Positions 7,792 through 16,782 of a stretch of DNA of 64,000 nt are shown in pieces. Position numbers and translations under genes: made by a program. Source of the stretch: Sphingobacteriales bacterium JAD_PAG50586_3 (lineage in GTDB: Bacteria > Bacteroidota > Bacteroidia > CAMBQF01); contig CP096135.1 in the NCBI GenBank assembly GCA_023213195.1, positions 310,001 to 374,000 of the forward strand, given 5' to 3'. Position 1 is the first letter of the stretch. Every line of letters begins with the position of its first letter. The notes beneath the pieces are model-generated. The model did no database searches and had not been told where the DNA came from. It worked only from the letters and a program-made list of their open reading frames with translations.

Positions 7792-9625
7792 ATGCACCAA
7801 CTGCTAATTTGCCTGCTGGTAGTGGTGTTGTATGCCAACAGTTTTAACAACGGCTATGCTATTGATGACAACCTGGTTACCAATACCAACGAGGTAGTTA
7901 AGAAGGGTATAGCGGGCCTGCCCGAGATATTTAGCACCAACTACGTAACCGGCGCAGTAAACTTTGAGTACCGACCCTTGGTAAAGGCTACGTATGCTAT
8001 AGAGTACCAGTTTTTTGGTACTAAGCCTATGGTTAGCCATATCATCAACGCCCTACTGTATGCGTTAACAGGCCTTGCACTGTATGGCTTTTTAAAGCGA
8101 TGCTTCAATAAGCAAAACGCGTGGCTGCCTTTATTGGCAACGCTGCTGTTTATAGCCCACCCCGTGCATACCGAAGTGGTAGACAACCTGAAGAGCCGCG
8201 ATGAGTTGTTATCGCTATGGTTTAGCCTGCTGGCCGGTATAGCACTCTTTAAATACGTAGATGAAAACAAATGGAAGCACCTAGCCGCTGTAGCGGGCTT
8301 TTTGTACTGGCGCTGTTTTCTAAGGGCACATGCGTGGCCTTTGTAGGCATACTGCCGCTGGCGGTTTACTTCTTCCGTAACAACATTAAAACGACGGCTA
8401 TAAGCGCTATTGGCTTGGGTGCTACCGCGGGTTTGTTCTATGCCATAGTGTTCGCCCTGTTGCCTAATATGACAAGGGAAACCATTTTTATTGAGAACCC
8501 TTTAGTAGCCGATGTTGGGGTGGGTACGCAGGTGGCCTCCTCATTCTACTGGCTTACACATTACCTACGCCTGCTGTTGGTGCCTTACCCGTTGGCGTTT
8601 TACTATGGCTACAACCAGCTACCGGCTACCACCTTTGGTAACCCGTTGGCTATACTATCGCTAGTGCTGCATTTAGGCTTGGTGGGCTATGCCGTATGGG
8701 GACTAAAAACCCGCAACCTGCTTAGCTTTGCCGCCTTTATTTATTTAGGGGGATTGTATTATTCTCTAACCTTATAACGCCCGTTGTTGGCATTGTAGGC
8801 GAGCGCTTTTTATATGTATCGTCTATTGGGTTTTGTATTGCTGTGGCTTATGGAATAATACGCTTAGCTAAGGTTAGTACCGAAGCTACTATGCCTTTAA
8901 AGCCGAACAATATACTCTACGGCGCTATGGCGGCTTTGCTTCTGCCCTACTCTGTTATTACCATTAATCGCAATAGCGATTGGAAAGATGCGCTAACACT
9001 CTTCAGGCACGATGTTCAGGTGGTAAGTAACTCTGCCAAGGTGCATGGGGAGCTTGCAATGGAACTGCGCCGCCAGTTTAAACGCCTGCCTGCCAATAAT
9101 CTTAATCGCAGCGCATTGGCTAAAGAGGCAGCGCAGCACTTCTCGCAATCGCTGAAGATATACCCCCGCAATGCTGATTACTATAACTACCTGGGCAGCA
9201 TTTATTTGTTTGAAGAGCGTAACCCTGCAAAGGCTTTAGAGCCGCTACGCTCGGCGGTTACTACCAGCAAAAACCCTAAGGTTAAGTATATACTAGACCT
9301 TGCCAACTGCTACCAGATACAGGAACCCCGCCAGCTAGACAGTGCCGAGAAATACTTTCTACAGGTGCTTGATATTGATACTATGCATATACAGGCACAT
9401 TACCAACTGGCTAAAACCTCGTATTTGAAGGGAGATACCGCATCGGCAAAGAATATTAACCGCAGGTTCTTATCGCTGCACCCTACAAACCCGCTGCCCT
9501 ACCGCAATCAAGGCGACTTTTACATGATTGAGGGCGATACCACCAAGGCTAAAATTTGGTACAGGAAAGAGAAAGAATTACTGAATAAATCGGGCCAAAA
9601 CCCATTATCAACCGAAGAAGATTAA
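7792..9625 (+). CDS. TMTC-like membrane protein with TPRs (two frameshifts)
   Basis: Multi-pass membrane protein resembling TMTC/GT-C type O-mannosyltransferases. An N-terminal helix is followed by the loop NGYAIDDNLVTN with the paired acidic residues of GT-C enzymes, many more helices, and a C-terminal lumen-like TPR region from about 9080 (AAQHFSQSLKIYPRNADYY, LDSAEKYFLQVLDIDTMH). The frame breaks near 8305 (a T run, one T short) and near 8768 (again one T short). Correcting both gives one protein of about 610 aa. A further T-run slip near 7776 could extend it to an ATG at 7730. The substrate is unknown. Confidence 0.7.
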
Positions 9626-9627
9626 CC

Positions 9628-10029
9628 ATGCTGAAAATAGAACACATAGGCATTGCCGTAAAAAATATTGAAGAGAGCAACAACCTTTTTGCCAAGCTTT
9701 TTGCCCGCCAACCGTATAAACAAGAGGCGGTAGAGAGTGAAGGGGTAAGTACGTCGTTCTTTCAAATGGGTGATAGTAAAATAGAGCTTTTAGAAGCCAC
9801 TAACGCTGATAGTGCCATAGCTAAATTTATTGAAAAGCGCGGCGAGGGAATACACCACATAGCGTTTGAAGTTGACGATATTTATGCCGAAATGAAGCGC
9901 CTAGAAGGCGAAGGTTTTCAATTGATAAACAAAGAGCCCAAGCCCGGGGCCGATAATAAACTGGTATGCTTTTTACACCCCAAAGGCACTAATGGTGTGC
10001 TGGTGGAGTTGTGTCAGGAGATTAGGTAG
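9628..10029 (+). CDS. mce: Methylmalonyl-CoA epimerase
   Basis: A 133-aa VOC-fold enzyme that interconverts (R)- and (S)-methylmalonyl-CoA, linking propionyl-CoA and succinyl-CoA metabolism. The metal-binding pattern fits the family: H6 in KIEHIGIAV, Q46 in SFFQMGDSKIELLE, H76 or H77 in GIHHIAFEV and E127 in GVLVELCQ. The full length matches the family. The start is 2 bp after the stop of the TMTC-like gene, so the two may be co-transcribed, but no functional link is apparent. Confidence 0.93.
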   Translation: MLKIEHIGIAVKNIEESNNLFAKLFARQPYKQEAVESEGVSTSFFQMGDSKIELLEATNADSAIAKFIEKRGEGIHHIAFEVDDIYAEMKRLEGEGFQLINKEPKPGADNKLVCFLHPKGTNGVLVELCQEIR

Positions 10030-10347
10030 TTAATACACCTTTGTTTTACCAACAAAATCTTTGGCCCTTAGTTTACGCTTAGAATGATATACGGTTAGTA
10101 TATGTACCTCTGTTTTGCTTACTACCTTATAGATTATTCTGTAATTGCCCAAAATCAGCTCGCGTAAATATTTTCTATTTACTTCAGGTACAACCCTTCC
10201 TATTTGAATATTCTCAAATAAATAATCAATTGTAGCATAGATACGCTGAACCTGTACTTCTGCATAATGAATGGAATCTTTAGCAATATAATCAGCAATG
10301 TTGTCTATATCACTTAAAGCTTGCGGAGTTATTTCGATTTTAACCAT
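10030..10347 (-). CDS. RelE/ParE family toxin
   Basis: A 105-aa type II toxin of the RelE/ParE superfamily: MVKIEITPQALSDIDNIADYIAKDS, then RVVPEVNRKYLRELILGNYRIIYKV and a final strand VHILTVYHSKRKL. The LRELILGNYRIIYKV core is typical of the ParE branch, which targets gyrase in studied cases; the target here is not readable. It overlaps the antitoxin gene upstream by 19 bp, which supports coupled translation. Confidence 0.9.
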   Translation of the reverse strand: MVKIEITPQALSDIDNIADYIAKDSIHYAEVQVQRIYATIDYLFENIQIGRVVPEVNRKYLRELILGNYRIIYKVVSKTEVHILTVYHSKRKLRAKDFVGKTKVY

Positions 10348-10517
10348 TTGCTATGCCTTTTCTTAGCTTCAGCCAATGGAATTGTATTTCCTGCTTCTGA
10401 TTGCTGCAACCCTATTTCTATTTTTTCCAGCAATAGCATTCTATCAATAACATCATCAATACTCGCCTTACTAGGTAAGTCATTTAATGATTGTAATATT
10501 TTATCTTTTGATATCAT
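10329..10517 (-). CDS. Antitoxin partner of the RelE/ParE toxin
   Basis: A 62-aa acidic helical protein (MISKDKILQSLNDLPSKASIDDVIDRMLLLEKIEIGLQQ...) ending in a basic tail (KKRHSKWLKSK). This is the usual layout for small antitoxins that wrap a ParE/RelE toxin. It has no recognisable classical DNA-binding domain. It precedes and overlaps the toxin gene by 19 bp. Confidence 0.85.
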   Translation of the reverse strand: MISKDKILQSLNDLPSKASIDDVIDRMLLLEKIEIGLQQSEAGNTIPLAEAKKRHSKWLKSK

Positions 10518-10549
10518 ACCTATTTATACTCAAATATACCATAAATAGT

Positions 10550-11215
10550 TTACCCAAACAACTCCCTAACATCCTCCTGTGGCGATTGAAGGTGATAGGT
10601 AACAATACCCAAGGCATTGGCTGCTTCTATATTAAGCAGGTTATCGTCTATAAATAGCGTTTCAGCAGGGTTAAGTTTTTCCTGCTTTAGCAGGTGCTCG
10701 TAGATATTAGCATTAGGCTTACGCAAGCCTACCTTGTACGAATAGTATACATTATGAAAGTATGGTGCTATGCTATTAACCCCGTGGGCGGTTTTAAGGT
10801 ATTGGTCAACTGCCGAAATATGCAGCGCATTGGTATTGCTTAGCAAAAAGGTGTTGTAGCTGCTTTTAAGGTTGGTAAGCAGTTCTAAGCGTTCCTTGGG
10901 TATCTCTCCCAGCATGGCATTCCATGCGGCTATAACTTTGTATACCGTTTCGCCATCGTGGTTAAGGTGCGGCGGTAAAAGGTTAAGCAGGCGGTTTATA
11001 AAAGCCTCTGCACCTAAAGCGCCAATCTCAAACTGGTAAAAAACGTGGGTATCTTTAAGTTTGCCCATAAGGTCGGGCAGGTTGTCTACACCTAAACCGG
11101 CAAAGGCTTTGTAGGTGCGGTCCATGTAAAGGTCAATAATTACGCCACCGTAATCAAACACAATATTCTTAATGCCCGAATATGCGGCGTTAGTAAGCTT
11201 AACGGAACCTAGCAT
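10550..11215 (-). CDS. HAD-IA family hydrolase (YihX-like)
   Basis: A 221-aa HAD phosphatase. Motif I is IVFDYGGVIID (nucleophile D21; the +2 position is G, as in YihX-like members). Motif II is TFLLSNTNALH, motif III is the lysine in VGLRKPNANIYE, and motif IV is ETLFIDDNLLNIEAA. A helical cap lies between motifs I and II. The likely substrate is a small sugar or nucleotide phosphate. It sits 5 bp downstream of hemD in the same direction. Confidence 0.88.
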   Translation of the reverse strand: MLGSVKLTNAAYSGIKNIVFDYGGVIIDLYMDRTYKAFAGLGVDNLPDLMGKLKDTHVFYQFEIGALGAEAFINRLLNLLPPHLNHDGETVYKVIAAWNAMLGEIPKERLELLTNLKSSYNTFLLSNTNALHISAVDQYLKTAHGVNSIAPYFHNVYYSYKVGLRKPNANIYEHLLKQEKLNPAETLFIDDNLLNIEAANALGIVTYHLQSPQEDVRELFG

Positions 11216-11220
11216 GGTAA

Positions 11221-11988
11221 TTATTTACCCTTATTAACCTGTGCGGCATATAAATCTAACGCCATAGTCATAGACGGGGCATTAGGCTGTGGGGCGTGTA
11301 TATCTAAACGCAGGTTAGCATCGTTAACCGCCTTGGCTGTTGTAGGGCCAAAGGCAGCAATACGCGTTGGGCCTTGTACAAAATCAGGAAAGTTTTCGAA
11401 CAACGATTTTATCCCCATAGGGCTAAAGAACACCAACACATCGTACTTAACATCGGCAAGGTCAGAAAGGTCGCTGCAAACGGTTTTATATAGTACGGCT
11501 TTGGTGTAGTTAATTTTATGTTGTTCCAGAATGTCGGCAATCTCGTCTTTGGCAATGTCAGAGCAAGGCAGAAGAAAGCGCTCGTCTTTGTTCTTCTTGA
11601 TAACATCAATCATATCAATAAACTTTTGCTTGCCGTGGAATATTTTACGCTTACGGTATACCACATACTTTTGCATATACAATGCCGTAGATTCTGAAAT
11701 ACAGAAGTACTTCATGCTATCAGGCACAGTAACACGCATCTCGTTACACATGCGGAAGAAATGGTCTACCGCATTGCGGCTGGTAAGAATAATGGCTGTG
11801 TGGTCTTGTATGTTAATGCGGTCGCGACGGAAGTCTTTAGCATCAACACCTTCCACATGAATAAACTCCCTGAAATCTATTTTCAGATTGTGTTTTTTGG
11901 CCAGGTCAAAGTAGGGAGATTTGTCACCCTCCGGTTTAGGCTGGGTAACCAAAATAGATTTTACCTTAGGCGGTTTCTCTGTACTCAT
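11221..11988 (-). CDS. hemD: Uroporphyrinogen-III synthase
   Basis: A 255-aa HemD-family protein that cyclises and inverts hydroxymethylbilane to uroporphyrinogen III in tetrapyrrole synthesis. The family is poorly conserved, but the pattern is clear: VKSILVTQPKPE at the start, TAIILTSRNAVDHFFRMC, YCISESTALYMQKYV in domain 1/2, then DVLVFFSPMGIKSLFENF and RIAAFGPTTAKAVNDA near the end. It lies between DUF4271 and an HAD hydrolase, a context I associate with Bacteroidota hemD. Confidence 0.9.
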   Translation of the reverse strand: MSTEKPPKVKSILVTQPKPEGDKSPYFDLAKKHNLKIDFREFIHVEGVDAKDFRRDRINIQDHTAIILTSRNAVDHFFRMCNEMRVTVPDSMKYFCISESTALYMQKYVVYRKRKIFHGKQKFIDMIDVIKKNKDERFLLPCSDIAKDEIADILEQHKINYTKAVLYKTVCSDLSDLADVKYDVLVFFSPMGIKSLFENFPDFVQGPTRIAAFGPTTAKAVNDANLRLDIHAPQPNAPSMTMALDLYAAQVNKGK

Positions 11989-12016
11989 TAATTGACTCTC
12001 GGTTGGTTGACTTACT

Positions 12017-12883
12017 TTAGTATTTTGCTATCAATTTTACCACTACCAATAATGGTAAAATTTCAAGGGTGCAAAGATACAAAAATAAATACATTAAATT
12101 GAAAGGGCTTATTATTCCCTCTATTGATAGAGATTTAAGGAAACGCAACACAAAGAATACTATAAACAGTACAATGCCCGCGTATACAGCCCATGTATCG
12201 GCCGGCCCGCCTGAGTAATAGGCTATTGCGACTAACGGTATCAATAACAAACCCAGTATATTATTAAGCAAATAAACATTAAAAGCATATTGCCTTGCAA
12301 CTGGGTAAATATTAAAAACCGAGCCTATAAATTGAATAAACAATATTTTAAAAGTATATACCACCAATAATATAACCGAGAATATACCAAAGGTGGCAAA
12401 TGCCCCATACTCTTGTATTACGTTGCTTGGTGTAAGCCCAATAGCCTTAATGGTAAACAGGCTGGCGGTGAGGCAAAAGGCTACAAATAGTATTAATGAA
12501 AAGGGCGATGATAGTAAGTTTTCCTCTTCAAACAACTCATTTTGGGCGCGCCTGTTGTATATGGCACTTAAATAAGTAACCAGCTTTTTGGGGTTAAGGC
12601 GGCGCGTAAGCAGCAGCAGTACAAATATGCCAATAAGCGATACAAACACCCACCCTTCGCCGGGGCGGCGCTCCTCAGTTTTAAACGATTTTGCCTTTAA
12701 CTCGTGCTTAGCAAAAGGGCTTTTTACATAGCGGTTCTCCTTAGTCTCGGGCACATAGCCCTTAGGGAACACCAGTACCGTACCCTCTTTAGGGGCAGAT
12801 AGAAAAGACAGGTTACCTGCCGATGTGGTAAAGTCTACCGTATCGGGTTTTACTGCTGATGTAAATGGGTTGGTGCTTTTCAT
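12017..12883 (-). CDS. DUF4271 integral membrane protein
   Basis: A 288-aa protein with an N-terminal soluble stretch of about 75 residues followed by about seven hydrophobic helices (GWVFVSLIGIFVLLLL, FSLILFVAFCLTASLF, FGIFSVILLVVYTFKILFI and on). This matches DUF4271, a Bacteroidota family usually found directly upstream of hemD, as here. Function unknown. It starts the small operon DUF4271-hemD-HAD. Confidence 0.82.
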   Translation of the reverse strand: MKSTNPFTSAVKPDTVDFTTSAGNLSFLSAPKEGTVLVFPKGYVPETKENRYVKSPFAKHELKAKSFKTEERRPGEGWVFVSLIGIFVLLLLTRRLNPKKLVTYLSAIYNRRAQNELFEEENLLSSPFSLILFVAFCLTASLFTIKAIGLTPSNVIQEYGAFATFGIFSVILLVVYTFKILFIQFIGSVFNIYPVARQYAFNVYLLNNILGLLLIPLVAIAYYSGGPADTWAVYAGIVLFIVFFVLRFLKSLSIEGIISPFNLMYLFLYLCTLEILPLLVVVKLIAKY

Positions 12884-12914
12884 TTAAAGGCTCAAAATTA
12901 CGAAAGGCAACGGC

Positions 12915-12946
12915 ATAAAAAAGGGCTGACTGTATAGTCAACCCTT
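12915..12946 (-). terminator. Rho-independent terminator
   Basis: Stem AAGGGTTGACT/AGTCAGCCCTT followed by a T run on the minus strand. It ends the transcript of the T9SS protein gene just upstream (12970-13818). Confidence 0.75.
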
Positions 12947-12969
12947 AATTTTATAAACGGTTTATGAGC

Positions 12970-13818
12970 TTATTGCACAACCAGTTTTACAATTTTGCTA
13001 ATTCCTTCGGCTTCAACAGACACAAAGTACAGGCCTGCGCTAAGTTTAGCACCTGCATTAACATCAATAACCTGCTTAGCAGTATTGGTATTATTGTAAA
13101 CATTGCTGTATACCAAACGGCCTTCGGCATTAAACACCTTAGTGCTTATGGCAGATTTAGCGCCGCTAACAGCTACTTGAAACGCGCCGTTTGCCGGGTT
13201 AGGAAACACAATAACCTCAGGCTTATCGGCCTCCATATCATTTACGCCTACAGTACCTTCTGTTACTGTAAGGTTTGATGCAAATACAAGGTCGCCGCTA
13301 TCGCTACCGTTGTTGTTAGCTGCCATAAAGGCGCCATAAAACGTAACATCGCCGGTGCCTGCTGCCGGGGCTACCCAGTCAAAGCTCCAGGTGCGTGTAC
13401 CTTGGCCGCCCGTACCCGCAGTTTTGTGGGTAACATATTTAGTGCTTACAATTTTAGTATCGGTAGTGTTGGTAATAACAATTTGGCCCTGTAGCTGGCC
13501 CGCATCGTTTTGCGGTGTCATTTGGAAACCAAACTTAACCTTGTTGGCTACTGTAATAGTACCTGTAATGGTGTAGGTTTGCCCCGGTATGTAACCCGAA
13601 ACAGGAATGTTAGAAGTAATCATATCCGCTTGTGGCGTTGCGGTAACGTTGTGGCAAGAGCTTTTGCCGCAGGTGCCTGTTGCTATGCCACCATCGTTTG
13701 GTGCGCCCGCTGCTTGTGCCGGTGCGCCCGATGGGTTAGTGTGCCCTTGGGTAGTGTTGTAAGAGAACACTACAAAACCCGCAACTACGGCGGTAATCAT
13801 AATCAGTACTTTTTTCAT
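12970..13818 (-). CDS. Secreted choice-of-anchor V protein with T9SS sorting domain
   Basis: The start MKKVLIMITAVVAGFVVFS (ATG at 13818) gives a good signal peptide; the longer open frame upstream is not needed. The signature GTCGKSSCHN near residue 50 and strands GYIPGQTYTITGTI and KFGFQMTPQ mark a choice-of-anchor V/reelin-like beta domain. The last 75 residues are a type A T9SS sorting domain (VIVFPNPANGAFQVAV, SAGLYFVSVEAEGISKIVKLVVQ). It is probably secreted and surface-attached. Its binding partner is unknown. Confidence 0.83.
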   Translation of the reverse strand: MKKVLIMITAVVAGFVVFSYNTTQGHTNPSGAPAQAAGAPNDGGIATGTCGKSSCHNVTATPQADMITSNIPVSGYIPGQTYTITGTITVANKVKFGFQMTPQNDAGQLQGQIVITNTTDTKIVSTKYVTHKTAGTGGQGTRTWSFDWVAPAAGTGDVTFYGAFMAANNNGSDSGDLVFASNLTVTEGTVGVNDMEADKPEVIVFPNPANGAFQVAVSGAKSAISTKVFNAEGRLVYSNVYNNTNTAKQVIDVNAGAKLSAGLYFVSVEAEGISKIVKLVVQ

Positions 13819-13949
13819 TATTTCTATGTAATTTTGCGCTTTTAATGTTAGAACAACAATAATACAATAAAAAATTGTATTTGCTATGGTTCTTTTTGAA
13901 CTAATTATGGCATTGTTTGTACTGATTAACAAAGCAATATTAAATAGTT

Positions 13950-15129
13950 ATGGCACGTACCGACCTTTATCAGGCACCAGATTATTACGCAATTGACGAC
14001 CTGCTAACCGATGAACAGAAGTTAATACGCGATACCGCACGCAACTGGGTAAAAAAGAAGTAACCCCAATTATTGAAGAAGCTGCGCAAACCTGCGTTTT
14101 TCCTAAGCACCTTATAAAAGGCCTTGGCGAAATTGGCGCTTTTGGCCCTTACATTCCCGTTGAATATGGCGGCCATGGTTTAGACCAGATTAGTTATGGC
14201 ATAATTATGCAGGAACTGGAGCGTGCCGACTCAGGCATACGCTCTACCGCATCGGTACAAAGCTCTTTGGTTATGTACCCTATTTACAGTTTTGGTACTG
14301 AGGAACAGAAAATGAAATACCTACCTAAGCTTGCCACGGGCGAGTTTATGGGTTGCTTTGGTTTAACCGAGCCCGACCATGGTTCTGACCCCAGCAGCAT
14401 GATTACCAACTTTAAAGATGCCGGCGACCATGTTATTTTAAATGGCGCTAAAATGTGGATATCTAATGCCCCGTTTGCTGATATTGCCGTTGTTTGGGCA
14501 AAAGACGAGGCCGGCGATATTCGCGGGTTGGTTGTAGAGCGTGGCATGGAAGGTTTTACCACGCCCGAAACGCACGGCAAATGGTCGTTGCGCGCATCGG
14601 CAACAGGCGAGTTGGTGTTTGATAATGTTAAAGTTCCAAAAGAGAATATTTTCCCCACCATTAAAGGCTTAAAAGGCCCGCTTAGCTGCTTAAACAGCGC
14701 CCGCTACGGTATTGCTTGGGGTGCCCTTGGTGCCGCTATGGATTGCTACGATACTGCTTTGCGTTATGCTAAAGAGCGTATACAGTTTGGTAAACCTATT
14801 GCGGGTTTCCAGTTGCAACAAAAAAGCTGGCCGAATTTGTTACCGAAATTACCAAAGGCCAGTTATTGGTTTGGCGTTTAGGCGTGTTGCGTAACGAGGG
14901 TAAAGCTACCCCTGCGCAAATATCTATGGCCAAGCGTAACAACGTATACGAGTCTATTAAGATATGCCGCGAAAGCCGCCAGATTTTAGGGGGTATGGGC
15001 ATTACAGATGAATACTCAATTATGCGCCACATGATGAACTTAGAGTCGGTTATTACCTACGAAGGCACCCACGATATACACCTGCTTATTACCGGTATGG
15101 ATATTACAGGTTTAAATGCCTTTAAATAG
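13950..15129 (+). CDS. Acyl-CoA dehydrogenase, glutaryl-CoA type (two frameshifts)
   Basis: An FAD acyl-CoA dehydrogenase of about 393 aa after correction. It has MGCFGLTEPDHGSDPSSM (FAD loop), KMWISNAPFADIAVVWA, IQFGKPIAGFQLQQ and the catalytic stretch VITYEGTHDIHLL, whose Glu is the base in glutaryl-CoA dehydrogenases. That motif and the high overall fit suggest glutaryl-CoA dehydrogenase (lysine/tryptophan degradation). The frame breaks near 14050 (six A instead of seven) and near 14822 (six A instead of seven). The ATG is at 13950. Confidence 0.87.
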
Positions 15130-15156
15130 AAACACGCTTATAACTAATAGCTTACC

Positions 15157-15193
15157 AAACCCTCTTCAATAAAAGAAGGGGGTTTATTTTTTA
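15157..15193 (+). terminator. Rho-independent terminator of the acyl-CoA dehydrogenase
   Basis: AAACCCTCTT...AAGAAGGGGGTTT hairpin followed by a T-rich tail, 28 bp after the stop. Confidence 0.75.
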
Positions 15194-15247
15194 ATATCCC
15201 TATAATTATTGTAACCATTGGGAGCAATTATTTCCTATTTTGCGCTG

Positions 15248-16369
15248 ATGAAACAACTGTTACTTATTACTGCATTTTTTGCAACCACAACCGCAGTGCT
15301 TGCGCAGCAGCCAACAAGGATAGAAATATTACCATCGGGCGATACGCTTATTGTGCCTATTGACGATAGTGATATTGTTTACGACACCACCGCGTACACA
15401 TCATCAGGCGATGATGATAATGATGGTGGATATTGTAACAACTCGGTATCGGGTTTATCTCCTACTAAAATATTATCAATAGGTTTTGATTATGTTGGCC
15501 CATCGGCTTTCAATTCAACATACAACTACCCCGTTGCAGATACATCAACCTACAACCGCACGGCTAATTATGCCGGCGGCCTGCGTATTTCAGGCAATAT
15601 ACCTGTGGTGTCGCGCTTAAAAGGTTTGTTAAACCTGGGCTTTAACTACTGGCGCACAGGATATAAGTTTAAAGAAGAACCTGCCGCTACCGATTTTTTT
15701 GGCAAAAGGCTTCAGGAAAGGGGCTTAAGCAACTTTGGGTTATCGCTAACCTATTTTAAACCGTTAAACAACAGGCACTTTATTATATTAATGGCGCAGG
15801 GCGAGGTTAGCGGTGATTATAATTTTAAAGAATTTTTCAATCGTTTTAAATATACCAAAGGCAGCTATACAGGCTTGTTTGGCTGGAAAAAGAGAGACGA
15901 TAAATTATTCGCCGTAGGTTTATCGCGCACATGGCGCGGTGGCGAATCTTTACCCATACCGGTAATACTGTGGAACCAAACCTTTAACTCTAAGTGGGGC
16001 ATAGAATTGTTGTTGCCTGCCCGCGGCGCAGTAAGGTATAACTTCTCTCCACGCTCGCTATTGCTGTTGGGTTATGAGTTAGAGGGCAGCAGCTACAATA
16101 TGCAGTTTAATTACTTTGGCGATAACTTTATTGGCGGCCCGCTATTAAACAAAGAGCACGAATTGCGCCGCTCTGAAATAAGGGCCCGCCTAACCTGGGA
16201 GAAACAAATACTGGGCTTTATATGGCTTAGCATACAAGGTGGCGCACGCATTAATTACAAAAACGCTGTTGCCTTTGATAGCGGCTTAGACCGTGGCCAG
16301 TTTGTAGTTGACAATAAAGTAGGCATTGGCCCATACGGCATTATAAGCTTAAACTTTATTACCCCATAA
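15248..16369 (+). CDS. Outer-membrane beta-barrel protein (DUF6268-like)
   Basis: ATG at 15248 begins a signal peptide (MKQLLLITAFFATTTAVLAQ). The mature 350 aa alternate hydrophobic and polar residues in about twelve predicted strands (GLSLTYF, FIILMAQGEVSGDY, LLLLGYELEGSSYNMQF, GPYGIISLNFITP), ending in an aromatic strand as outer-membrane barrels do. The stretch WGIELLLPARGAVRYNFSPR is like DUF6268 barrels. An acidic low-complexity piece (SGDDDNDGG) follows the signal peptide. Function unknown; porin-like or structural. Confidence 0.72.
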   Translation: MKQLLLITAFFATTTAVLAQQPTRIEILPSGDTLIVPIDDSDIVYDTTAYTSSGDDDNDGGYCNNSVSGLSPTKILSIGFDYVGPSAFNSTYNYPVADTSTYNRTANYAGGLRISGNIPVVSRLKGLLNLGFNYWRTGYKFKEEPAATDFFGKRLQERGLSNFGLSLTYFKPLNNRHFIILMAQGEVSGDYNFKEFFNRFKYTKGSYTGLFGWKKRDDKLFAVGLSRTWRGGESLPIPVILWNQTFNSKWGIELLLPARGAVRYNFSPRSLLLLGYELEGSSYNMQFNYFGDNFIGGPLLNKEHELRRSEIRARLTWEKQILGFIWLSIQGGARINYKNAVAFDSGLDRGQFVVDNKVGIGPYGIISLNFITP

Positions 16370-16399
16370 TATATGGTTTAACAACAAAACAGCTTAATT

Positions 16400-16750
16400 A
16401 TGAAATACCTATTAGGGTTTTGTTTGCTGATTTTGTTAGCCTCTTGTGATGCGTTTTTTAAATCGCGCGGACAGGTAGTAGATGCCGATACTTTGCAGCC
16501 ACTAGATACTTTTGCTGTGCTGCATCTTTACCCTGCGCAACTGCCTGACACTATCAGGAATTACGATAAAGAATGTTATTACCACAAAGACGGAAAGTTT
16601 GAAGACGGCTATACAACGGGTGGTTTGGTAACAGAATCGTATAGCCTGCTGGTGTATGCTAAAGGTTATAAGCGAAAAGTGTTTTTAAACTTACCGGGCG
16701 ATACAACTATGGTTGTTTATTTGGAAAAAATTGACACTACAAAACACTAG
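16400..16750 (+). CDS. Small lipoprotein with regulatory-like beta domain
   Basis: Lipobox LASC at about residue 16 (MKYLLGFCLLILLASCDAFF) predicts a lipoprotein. The 100-aa mature part starts GQVVDADTLQPLDTFAV, typical of carboxypeptidase-regulatory-like beta-sandwich domains, and contains YSLLVYAKGYKRKVF. It follows the barrel gene by 30 bp and may be its lipoprotein partner. The stop codon TAG is also the first unit of a heptamer array. Confidence 0.7.
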   Translation: MKYLLGFCLLILLASCDAFFKSRGQVVDADTLQPLDTFAVLHLYPAQLPDTIRNYDKECYYHKDGKFEDGYTTGGLVTESYSLLVYAKGYKRKVFLNLPGDTTMVVYLEKIDTTKH

Positions 16751-16782
16751 CACCTAACACCTAGAAGCTAGCACCTAGAAAG
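16748..16782. repeat. Heptamer tandem array (TAGCACC type)
   Basis: Five 7-bp units: TAGCACC TAACACC TAGAAGC TAGCACC TAGAAAG. The first unit contains the stop of the lipoprotein gene, and the complement of the unit boundary at 16775-16777 is the recJ stop. Confidence 0.75.

Noticed and set aside
13861..13881. AATACAAT/ATTGTATT inverted repeat in the divergent promoter of the T9SS and acyl-CoA dehydrogenase genes
   Set aside because: Eight-base AT-only arms around an A run are expected often in this AT-rich context; no second copy was seen.
16400..16750. Reading the lipoprotein plus barrel pair as a TonB-dependent SusC/SusD system
   Set aside because: The barrel is about 350 residues with no plug or TonB box, and the lipoprotein is about 100 residues; both are far too small.
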